The translations under genes were made by a program, and so were the position numbers. From contig NZ_BLIG01000032.1 in NCBI RefSeq assembly GCF_009811415.1, positions 85,165 to 149,164 on the forward strand: 64,000 nt of DNA, read 5' to 3'. This DNA comes from Alteromonas sp. KUL106. Lineage in GTDB: Bacteria; Pseudomonadota; Gammaproteobacteria; Enterobacterales; Alteromonadaceae. Below are positions 57,443-64,000 of this stretch, piece by piece; the stretch's first letter is position 1, and each line of letters opens with the position of its first letter. Under the pieces are notes generated by a model. That model searched no databases, was not told the DNA's origin, and saw nothing but the letters and a program-made list of their open reading frames with translations.

Positions 57443-58336
57443 TTACTTACTAAAGATCTCTTTTGCTGCGCTAATAATATGCTCACTCAGCGTGTACTCT
57501 GCGCGGCTTTTGCCTGTGATTGCGTAGTATCGCTCACTTAAAGCCTCTGCTTTGCCAATACAATGTACATTGTATTGTTTTTCCACGTGCTCGGTTATCG
57601 CCGAGGGGGCGCAAAATACACCAAAGTTTTCGCTACCGAAGAGTTTTAATAGGGCACTATCGTCGAATTCTGCCACAATCTTGGGGTACAGTTGCTCCGT
57701 TGCTAGCCAGCTCGATAGAGCGTGTCTTATGCCCGAGGTGTTACCCTGCATTAAAAGTGGCATATGGTTTAGGCACTCAGGAAAGCGTTGATTGCCAGAA
57801 AGCGGTTGCTTGGCAAAAAAGCTTAGCGAACTTTCACCAAGGAAGTAGCTGTTTGCGTTTACTTGCGTGCCCGGCGCAATTCCTCTGTCAGCCACAATGA
57901 AATCGATAGCGTTAATGGCCAGTTCTTTTAATAGTCCATCAAAGCTATCTTCTCTTATCACAAACCTCACATTGGAAAATTTACGCATGGTATCGTGCAC
58001 AAAATCATAAAAAAGGACTTTTGGAATACCATTTGTAATACCTATTACAAATTCTTTCGTATTCACTTCGTCGCTATTGTTAAGTATTTCAGCCAGTTGG
58101 TTACCTTTGTGAAATATTTCGCTGGCATACTGGTACGTCACTTTGCCTTTTGCGTTAAGGTAGAGTCGCTTATTTATTCTATCGAAAAGCAAGTAACCAA
58201 GCTGGTCTTCAAAAGTACTTAGTTGCCCACTGACAGTTTGGGGAGTAACGTGAAGTAATTTAGCAGCTTTTGCGATGCTGCCTTCGCGGGCGACAAGATA
58301 AAAATAATATAGATGATGATAGTTTAGATGATGCAT
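57443..58336 (-). CDS. LysR-family transcriptional regulator, NhaR-like
   Basis: The 297-residue protein starts MHHLNYHHLYYFYLVAREGS, very like E. coli NhaR (HINYNHLYYFWHVYKEGS), with a winged helix-turn-helix (about 6-63; AAKLLHVTPQTVSGQLSTFE) and a periplasmic-binding-like effector domain. NhaR responds to Na+ in E. coli and controls nhaA; no antiporter gene is adjacent here, so the target is unknown. It is convergent to the small gene at 57262 and divergent from the ABC exporter operon, which is a plausible target. Its promoter region contains the right copy of the GGGGTCAGAGTAC repeat. Confidence 0.88.
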   Translation of the reverse strand: MHHLNYHHLYYFYLVAREGSIAKAAKLLHVTPQTVSGQLSTFEDQLGYLLFDRINKRLYLNAKGKVTYQYASEIFHKGNQLAEILNNSDEVNTKEFVIGITNGIPKVLFYDFVHDTMRKFSNVRFVIREDSFDGLLKELAINAIDFIVADRGIAPGTQVNANSYFLGESSLSFFAKQPLSGNQRFPECLNHMPLLMQGNTSGIRHALSSWLATEQLYPKIVAEFDDSALLKLFGSENFGVFCAPSAITEHVEKQYNVHCIGKAEALSERYYAITGKSRAEYTLSEHIISAAKEIFSK

Positions 58337-58380
58337 ACTTTAACCAGTTACTCGATTATTGAAGTCGTCGAAAGCAGAAC

Positions 58381-58401
58381 TGTACTCTGACCCCATTATT
58401 T
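58381..58401 (-). repeat. GGGGTCAGAGTAC repeat, right copy (inverted)
   Basis: TGTACTCTGACCCCATTATTT, the reverse complement of AAATAATGGGGTCAGAGTACA. Together with the copy at 56265 it brackets the YkgJ-LysR segment of about 2.1 kb in inverted orientation. Confidence 0.6.
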
Positions 58402-58549
58402 GAAAACGCAATTATTTTCGATGAAGTATGAAGAATTTAACAGATTTATTCTAACTAAGTAATGCAATACACTACATATCGTTGCTTTATATTTGAACAA
58501 GCGGCGCGTTTCTCAATTTTTAAGCTAGCGGTATATTGAAGACATAACT

Positions 58550-60277
58550 ATGGCTAAACCAATAGATATACGTAAAACGAGAAAGACCCTTTTTTCACTA
58601 CTACGACCCGAGGCTGGCTTTTTTTGGGTTGCTATCGCCTATGGCGTAGCAATCAGTTTAATGACACTCGCCGTGCCCATCGCGGTTCAAACCCTTATTA
58701 ACAGTATTGCCAACATAGGCTCTACCCGTGCCGTGGTTATATTGGCCGTTGTATTATTCCTTACCTTATTTATTTCGGGTGTGTTTAGTGCGCTTCGCAT
58801 GAGGGTGATGGAGTTTTATGAGCGCAAGGTATACGCGCGACTCACTGCCGACCTTGGCCTTAAAACCATTCTAGCACCGCATAGTTTCTTTGAAGGGCGT
58901 CAAAACGTCAGTATTACCCAGCGTTACTTCGATATTATGACGTTTCAAAAGAATATGCCGTCTTTGATGATAGATGGTTTTGCATTGGTACTTCAGATGC
59001 TGGTGGGTTTTACATTGGTCTCGTTTTACCATCCTGCGTTGTTTGCATTTAACGTTGTACTTGTACTTACCATGTATGCGGTGTGGAAACTGTGGGGCCG
59101 CGGTGCTAAACGCACGGCCATCGAACTTTCTCACGCTAAATATGACTCAGCGAAATGGCTACACGACATCGCTATTGCCCATGAGTTTTTCAAATCGGCC
59201 GATCACGTTGAATATGCGGGGCGCAGCACGGAAAACTACATAAGCAACTACGTGCAAAAACATAGAAATCATTTTCATTATACGTTCTCACAAGTGGTAA
59301 TGTTCTTGTTGATGTACGCGGTAGCCAGCGCCGCTTTGTTGGGTATTGGTGGTGTCCTCGTGGTGCAGGGCGAGCTTTCAATCGGTCAACTTGTTGCGGC
59401 TGAGTTAGTGATGTCTGCGGTATTTTTTGGGCTATCCCGTTTTACGCAATATTTGAAGCTTTATTATGAGTTGTATGGCGCTGCTGAAAAGCTCGGCGGT
59501 GCGTTGGCGATGCCTCAAGAAGAACTTAATACTTCAGAACATATTCCTGCTTCTTCACGTCTTGTGTTTAACGATGTTGAATTAAAACATGGCAGCGACC
59601 ACTGCCTTCTTAACGTAATTTTTGAGCCAAGCACGAAGTATTTTGTCACAACCGACAAGAGCTGGGTGCAAAAACAGCTCCTTGGATTACTCAAACAATA
59701 TGATCGTGTTAAGTCGGGCGATATCTTACTTGGCGAATTAAGCCTGAATGACTATGACACCCACGAGCTAAGGCAAGCGGTAACAATATTAGATCGTTCG
59801 TTAATAATAGAAGTTTCTATTGAGCGCTATTTGAAGCTAGCGCACCCGCACGCAAGTATTGCTGATATTCGCGCAGCGCTAGTTGAGGTAGAGATGGCCA
59901 AGGTGATTGATAGTCTGCCAGACGGGCTTCAAACCAAAGTGTCTGTATTAGGCGCACCGCTGCAGCCGCTTGAATTTTTATTGCTCAAACTTGCAGCGGC
60001 CATTATCGCTAAACCGAAACTGCTTATACTTAATCAGCACTTCGACGCTATTCCGGTTGATATGCGAGCTCGACTGCTCAAGCGCCTTGATAAGTATAAT
60101 TTCACGATCATGTATTTTACCAATATGCCCATACCTGGTTGTTTGGACGGTGTGATTCATTTGCACGACAACGCTACCGCCGCGCTTAATGAGCACAACA
60201 ATGGCGCGATGCCGACCAGCGTAGATGTGCAAATTGATAAGAACGATAACTCAAACAACAGTAAGGAGGGTGAGTAA
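58550..60277 (+). CDS. ABC-exporter-type protein with a degenerate (probably inactive) ATPase domain
   Basis: Residues 1-310 of 575 form an ABC-exporter membrane domain with about six helices (FFWVAIAYGVAISLMTLAVP; VVMFLLMYAVASAALLGIGG). Residues ~340-540 align by order with an exporter ATPase domain, but every catalytic element is changed. Walker A is replaced by VTTDKSWVQK. The Q-loop position reads ILDRS. The LSGGQ signature is replaced by APLQPLEF. Walker B LLILNQH lacks the D-E pair, and the switch His region reads FTNMP. The fold seems kept (SGDILLGELSLNDYDTHELRQ; DSLPDGLQTKV). The gene is followed without a gap by adaptor and channel genes. It is a tripartite-exporter-like system that probably cannot hydrolyse ATP by itself. 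Confidence 0.85.
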   Translation: MAKPIDIRKTRKTLFSLLRPEAGFFWVAIAYGVAISLMTLAVPIAVQTLINSIANIGSTRAVVILAVVLFLTLFISGVFSALRMRVMEFYERKVYARLTADLGLKTILAPHSFFEGRQNVSITQRYFDIMTFQKNMPSLMIDGFALVLQMLVGFTLVSFYHPALFAFNVVLVLTMYAVWKLWGRGAKRTAIELSHAKYDSAKWLHDIAIAHEFFKSADHVEYAGRSTENYISNYVQKHRNHFHYTFSQVVMFLLMYAVASAALLGIGGVLVVQGELSIGQLVAAELVMSAVFFGLSRFTQYLKLYYELYGAAEKLGGALAMPQEELNTSEHIPASSRLVFNDVELKHGSDHCLLNVIFEPSTKYFVTTDKSWVQKQLLGLLKQYDRVKSGDILLGELSLNDYDTHELRQAVTILDRSLIIEVSIERYLKLAHPHASIADIRAALVEVEMAKVIDSLPDGLQTKVSVLGAPLQPLEFLLLKLAAAIIAKPKLLILNQHFDAIPVDMRARLLKRLDKYNFTIMYFTNMPIPGCLDGVIHLHDNATAALNEHNNGAMPTSVDVQIDKNDNSNNSKEGE

Positions 60278-61330
60278 GTGAATAACGCAGAACGTCGCTT
60301 TCTAGACAACATTACTTCGCTGCCTTCTTTGAAAGTGCCCAAGTTACACAGAATTATTACTGGCATTATCATTTTCTTGGTAATTGCTGCAGCGCTGATT
60401 TTGTATTTTACGCCTTGGATCCAAACGGCTTATGGCACAGGGATGGTGGACTCCCTCGATCCGAAAGACAGAACCCAACCCATTAACGCGCTTGTCGATG
60501 GCCAAGTAAAGCAATGGCATGTAAGAGAGGGGCAGCAAGTGAAAGCCGGTGAGCCTATCGTAACGCTCATTGACATTGATGCGCAGCGTCTTGAAAAACT
60601 GCAGTCACAGCTAGCCGCCGCGAATTCAAAAAATCTTGCGAATGAAACAGCAGTAAGAAATGCTGAAAACAATTTAGCGCGTCAAAAGTCTCTGGAAGAG
60701 CAGGGGCTGGTATCGCGCAAGGAAGTAGAAAAAGCCGAGATAAAAGTACAAGAGCTGCGGGCTAAGGTGGCAGCGTCTGTTTCTGAAATCAATGAAGTGA
60801 GTATGACCTTGTCACGTCAATCGACGCAAACTAAGTTCGCGCCGGTGGACGGCACGGTTGTGCGTTTGTTGTCTGGCGGCGTTTCAACGTTTGTAAAGGC
60901 GGGCGATATTTTAGGGCAGTTTATTCCCGATGATGCGAAACGCAGCGTTCGCGTTACGGTAAGAGGATTAGACGCACCGCTTGTAAAGCCCGGCGCCAAA
61001 GCGCGCTTGCAATTTGAAGGCTGGCCGGTTTTTCAATTTAGTGGATGGCCCGGCAGCGCAATTGGTACGTTCGGTGGTGAGGTAGTGTACGTAGAGCCAG
61101 TCGCTAATCCTACCGGCGACTTTAACGTGTGGATAAAGCCGGACGAATCAGATATTCCATGGCCAACGGAAAGTTCGGCACGTTTAGGGAGTCGCGTTAA
61201 GGCATGGGTGTTGTTAGAAGAAGTGCGCTTAGGCTATGAGATGTGGCGTCAGCTCAATAACTTCCCGCCGTTACCTACGCAAGATTCAACATCAAACGGG
61301 ACGAAAAACGCCGGAGCATCTATATGGTAG
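60278..61330 (+). CDS. HlyD-type membrane fusion (adaptor) protein
   Basis: The 350-residue protein has one N-terminal transmembrane helix (about 27-48; IITGIIIFLVIAAALILYF). A lipoyl half-motif (INALVDGQVKQWHVREGQQVKAGEPIVTLID) is followed by a coiled-coil hairpin (about 100-180) and the returning lipoyl/beta-barrel part (FAPVDGTVVRLLSGG). It starts with GTG directly after the preceding stop, with AAGGAGGG as ribosome binding site. It would link the inner-membrane exporter to the TolC-type channel. Confidence 0.92.
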   Translation: MNNAERRFLDNITSLPSLKVPKLHRIITGIIIFLVIAAALILYFTPWIQTAYGTGMVDSLDPKDRTQPINALVDGQVKQWHVREGQQVKAGEPIVTLIDIDAQRLEKLQSQLAAANSKNLANETAVRNAENNLARQKSLEEQGLVSRKEVEKAEIKVQELRAKVAASVSEINEVSMTLSRQSTQTKFAPVDGTVVRLLSGGVSTFVKAGDILGQFIPDDAKRSVRVTVRGLDAPLVKPGAKARLQFEGWPVFQFSGWPGSAIGTFGGEVVYVEPVANPTGDFNVWIKPDESDIPWPTESSARLGSRVKAWVLLEEVRLGYEMWRQLNNFPPLPTQDSTSNGTKNAGASIW

Positions 61331-62748
61331 TGCGAAGGACTACACTTGCCGCTATTGCTTTTGTGACCTTGTCTATATTTGGTGGTGTTGGGGCACATGC
61401 CCAGTCGACAGACGCAAAGCAAGCGCCATCCATTGAAGAATTTATCGATAGCATGGTGAATTACCACCCTTATGTTCAGGCCATTAATGAAGGTAATTAT
61501 CAAGCTGCGGCAGAACTAGAAATAGCCAGAAGTAGTTTTGACCCCTTTATTGAACAAAAAACGAAAAGCCGTGTTTCTGGTTATTACGACGGGACGAACT
61601 TAACTCAGCGGTTTACGAATCCTATTGAGGATTACAATGCCTCTGTGTTTGGTGAGTATCGCATTGCCGGTGGTGATTTTCCTTCTTATGAAGGCGATTA
61701 CGACACACTCTCAGGCGGCGAGGCAAGTGTTGGTGTTGCTATGTCGTTGTTACAAAACCGAGAGATAGACAAGCGAAGAACTGAGCTTAGAAATGCAGGC
61801 CTGGCCACGTCCCAGTGGCAAGCCTTAGCCACAAGCCTTATTAATGACTTTATCTATAAAGGTGTGAGTGAATATATAGCGTGGTATGAGAGTGCTCTGC
61901 AAATACAAGCGGTTTCTGAACTTCTGGCGACAGCGTCAGAAAGGGAAGATGCCTTAGTTACTCGCGTAGAGAAAGGCGACTTGGCCAGTATTGTGCTCAC
62001 GGAGTTTAAAGCAAACCTGTTACAGCAGCGGTTAACGTTAGCCGAGCTTAAACAAAAAAGAGACATGCATGCACAGATGCTATCTTTTTACTGGCGTTCT
62101 GTTAACGGTGACATGATTGCGCTCGACAGCGATAAACTACCCAGCGACATCAAGTGGCCTTTCTGGATAGGTAACGGTCAGCTGGTTACGCTTCGCAACG
62201 CTCTACGCAATCACCCAGAACTCGATGTGATGAAGCTAGAGCAGCAAGTTGTGCAGAATAAAATGGCACTGGCAGATAATGCTTTATTACCCAAGCTCGA
62301 TCTTACGGCATCGATCGCCAGAGATGTGGGGGCGGGATCTGAATCACTGGAAGGTACTGAAACCAAAGTGGGGCTGTCTTTTTCTTATCCCCTCGGTAAC
62401 AGGAAGGCGAAAGCTGAACGTGCTCAACTGCAGTCTAAGCAACGAGAGCTTTCACATAAACTGACGTCGACCGAGCAATCAATAGTACAACGTTTTGAGC
62501 AAGCGCTGATTTACTGGAGCCAAGCGAAAGATATTGTGTCGCTTCAAAGCGAAAACGCGGAATTAGCGAAGACACTCTCTAAGGTAGAGAAAACACGTTT
62601 TGATGCCGGTGATAGCGATATGTTTGTACTCAATGCAAGGGCGCAAAATGAAATAAAGGCGAAGATCAAAGAGATCAAAGCAAAGGTAGACCTATTAAAA
62701 GCAGAGCTCATGCTTCATAAAGAGGCAGCGCAGCTCTATTCTTTTTAA
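61324..62748 (+). CDS. TolC-family outer membrane efflux channel
   Basis: The 474-residue protein has a signal peptide (about 1-26, ending GAHA-Q) and two outer-membrane-efflux (OEP) repeats rich in long helices. Examples are AAAELEIARSSFDPFIEQKT, QNKMALADNALLPKLDLTAS and VGLSFSYPLGNRKAKAERAQ. Its start overlaps the adaptor gene by seven bases, so the three genes form one coupled operon. The dedicated channel suggests a specific export substrate, but none is encoded next to it. Confidence 0.9.
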   Translation: MVVRRTTLAAIAFVTLSIFGGVGAHAQSTDAKQAPSIEEFIDSMVNYHPYVQAINEGNYQAAAELEIARSSFDPFIEQKTKSRVSGYYDGTNLTQRFTNPIEDYNASVFGEYRIAGGDFPSYEGDYDTLSGGEASVGVAMSLLQNREIDKRRTELRNAGLATSQWQALATSLINDFIYKGVSEYIAWYESALQIQAVSELLATASEREDALVTRVEKGDLASIVLTEFKANLLQQRLTLAELKQKRDMHAQMLSFYWRSVNGDMIALDSDKLPSDIKWPFWIGNGQLVTLRNALRNHPELDVMKLEQQVVQNKMALADNALLPKLDLTASIARDVGAGSESLEGTETKVGLSFSYPLGNRKAKAERAQLQSKQRELSHKLTSTEQSIVQRFEQALIYWSQAKDIVSLQSENAELAKTLSKVEKTRFDAGDSDMFVLNARAQNEIKAKIKEIKAKVDLLKAELMLHKEAAQLYSF

Positions 62749-62831
62749 AAAATGAGCATTGCAACTCTTTGCCTTACGTCATGAATGCGCAGGTGCTTTC
62801 AATGTCGGTAAGATAAAGCGTGTAAGCTGAT

Positions 62832-62886
62832 AAAAAAACGGCGTATTGATTGCTAATATTAATTGATCAATACACCGTTTTTTTAT
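62832..62886. terminator. Bidirectional terminator between the exporter operon and the convergent gene
   Basis: AAAAAACGGCGTATTGATT and the matching ATCAATACACCGTTTTTTT form a long hairpin with A-run and T-run on opposite sides, so it can work for both converging transcripts. Confidence 0.8.
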
Positions 62887-62911
62887 CGAACGTCAATTTT
62901 AAAACAATAAT

Positions 62912-63724
62912 CTAATTGTCTACCGCGCTATCAAAGTCTTCTTCAGATAGACCCGCCGACATTGCATATTCTTTTAGTTTATCGTGAGACACACCCGCAT
63001 GCTGCGCCGTGTTTAAAATACGTATGACCTGTTCGCGCTGTTGAGATGATTCTCTTACCGCCGTTTCTACTACCGTTTGCGCTTCATTGGGAAATACCGC
63101 CAGCAATGCATCTACGACATACTCGCCAACAAAAGGGACTGCGTTGAGTGCACTTGTCATTATTTCAACGATGCGGTTAGGGTGTTCTTGCGAAAGTGTT
63201 TGAACAATGCTGTCTGCTGCATCAGGCTGTGTAAGGACAGCTACACGAACTATCTCATCAAGCTCTTCTGGCGTTGATACCGCGGCGGCCTGAACAACAA
63301 AGTCAACATAGGTAGGTTCAGCTTTAATTGCCAACTGAACAATACTCGGGCAGCTGCTTACTTCCTTTTCTATAGCCAGTTGAACAATTTCTTCCGTAGA
63401 AGAGGGCTGTGCTGAAATAGCGGCGAAGATAATCTCTCGATATTTATCGGGGTAAGTATCCAAGGCTATGTCAACAATAGACACGATGTCCTGGGGATAG
63501 TGACCAGCAATAGAACTAATCGCACGTCCCACAGACATGGTTTGGTCAACTTGACGTTTTAGAAAGGCTGTTTGAAAGCGATTCGACTCTTCAGCTGATT
63601 TTTCTGCGCTTGCTGAAATGGCTGGCTGTATATCTTCATTAGTAGAAGCGTCTTGTGCCATTGCCACGTAACTAACTTGAGTAGCTAGTACTGCTGCTGA
63701 TAGCAATGTAAGAGGTCGTAACAT
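62912..63724 (-). CDS. Exported helical-repeat protein of unknown function
   Basis: The 270-residue protein has a Sec signal peptide (MLRPLTLLSAAVLATQVSYVAMA, cleavage before QDAS). The mature part is helical with a repeating pattern of about 35 residues: (S/D)IVxxA(I/V)xxxP at YPQDIVSIVDIALDTYP, STEEIVQLAIEKE, CPSIVQLAIKAEP, YVDFVVQAAAVSTP, ELDEIVRVAVLTQP and DAADSIVQTLSQEHP. This suggests an alpha-solenoid in the periplasm. I do not recognise a family. It converges on the exporter operon and shares its terminator. Confidence 0.75.
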   Translation of the reverse strand: MLRPLTLLSAAVLATQVSYVAMAQDASTNEDIQPAISASAEKSAEESNRFQTAFLKRQVDQTMSVGRAISSIAGHYPQDIVSIVDIALDTYPDKYREIIFAAISAQPSSTEEIVQLAIEKEVSSCPSIVQLAIKAEPTYVDFVVQAAAVSTPEELDEIVRVAVLTQPDAADSIVQTLSQEHPNRIVEIMTSALNAVPFVGEYVVDALLAVFPNEAQTVVETAVRESSQQREQVIRILNTAQHAGVSHDKLKEYAMSAGLSEEDFDSAVDN

Positions 63725-64000
63725 AAACCCACCTTTATAATTATTGTGTAGTCAATTTCTGAAGCCTACCGTTTTTTATCTTTCTATTTTTAGTTCAATA
63801 TAAGGAAGAATAACAGAGTAGCTTATCTACTCTTATATATGTTCTTATACCTAACCTTTACTATAACGGCAGACGCAGACACTACTTTACGGACTACTAC
63901 TTTATAGGATCTGAACCCCCATCCTATTAGTAATTAGTCCATATTGTCTACTATTTATCACATTTGAATAAAAAATAGACGTTTGGTTCAGTTTTTTTAT
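63725..64000. other. Upstream region of the last gene and window end; nothing identified
   Basis: The 276 bases to the window end are AT-rich and presumably include the promoter of the minus-strand gene. AGGTGGG at 63728-63734 on the plus strand gives a CCACCT complement, with no clear Shine-Dalgarno on the coding strand beyond AAAGGTGGG. No gene or repeat is recognised. Confidence 0.3.

Noticed and set aside
57220..57486. Two minus-strand open frames opposite the small 59-residue gene
   Set aside because: They overlap both the small plus-strand gene and the end of the LysR gene; composition (Cys/Ser/His-rich) is typical of antisense shadows.
1..64000. tRNA, rRNA, CRISPR arrays, integrases and IS transposases
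   Set aside because: Looked for throughout; none was recognised. The only mobile-element-like signal is the short GGGGTCAG repeat.

Overview
The window looks like chromosomal DNA of a marine gammaproteobacterium of the Alteromonadales, most likely Alteromonas. This rests on the ribosomal protein, RpoA and RNase R sequences (very close to E. coli in length and motifs), the moderate GC content, the secreted protease and DUF4397 lipoprotein types, and the sigma-54 promoter on a flagellin gene. The genus is an inference and no search was run.

Layout. 1-1.6 kb: tail of an APC-type amino acid permease, a gutted PhoD-like phosphatase pseudogene and a solitary HigA-type regulator. 1.9-5.1 kb: rnr-rlmB (RNase R and a 23S rRNA 2'-O-methyltransferase). 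5.7-11.3 kb: a secreted subtilase with a PPC domain, a DUF4397-type lipoprotein and a GAF-PAS hybrid sensor kinase, each closed by its own terminator. 11.5-20.1 kb: the complete spc operon (rplN to rpmJ) and alpha operon (rpsM to rplQ), with a conserved alpha-operon leader between them. The S10 operon is not upstream of rplN; the sensor kinase is there instead. 20.4-21.7 kb: an orphan flagellin behind a well-spaced sigma-54 promoter.

21.9-56.1 kb is a large surface-glycan locus. It encodes precursor supply for GDP-mannose and GDP-fucose (manC, gmd, fcl, a GDP-mannose mannosyl hydrolase), dTDP-rhamnose (rfbA, rfbC, rfbD, rfbB) and UDP-glucuronate (ugd). Around and between these are at least eight glycosyltransferase-type proteins, several of them multidomain (GT2+GT4; GT2-like plus fucosyltransferase-like; GT10; GT61). 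It also encodes candidate decorating enzymes: a CatB-like acetyltransferase, an AlgX/AlgJ-like SGNH protein, a sulfotransferase, a pyruvyl transferase and a FkbM methyltransferase. The middle (about 23.5-49 kb) looks AT-richer by eye than the sugar-nucleotide and ribosomal genes, as expected of an exchangeable island. No Wzx, Wzy, Wzm/Wzt or initiating transferase is visible, so polymer export or the glycan acceptor (possibly the flagellin) must be handled elsewhere.

The most unusual content is a set of scaffold-like proteins in that locus. An approximately 40-residue WYL...Y-DVA...HY...G..EGR..F repeat recurs in three otherwise different proteins. Two neighbouring proteins carry long coiled coils, one fused to a degenerate methyltransferase fold, which resembles in layout the WbdD chain-length ruler of E. 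coli O9a.

56.1-58.4 kb: a YkgJ-type cysteine-cluster protein, a small unknown protein and a NhaR-like LysR regulator, flanked by inverted copies of a GGGGTCAGAGTAC repeat. 58.5-62.7 kb: a three-gene tripartite exporter (ABC exporter, HlyD-type adaptor, TolC-type channel) whose ABC ATPase domain has lost every recognisable catalytic motif. 62.9-63.7 kb: a periplasmic helical-repeat protein of unknown role.
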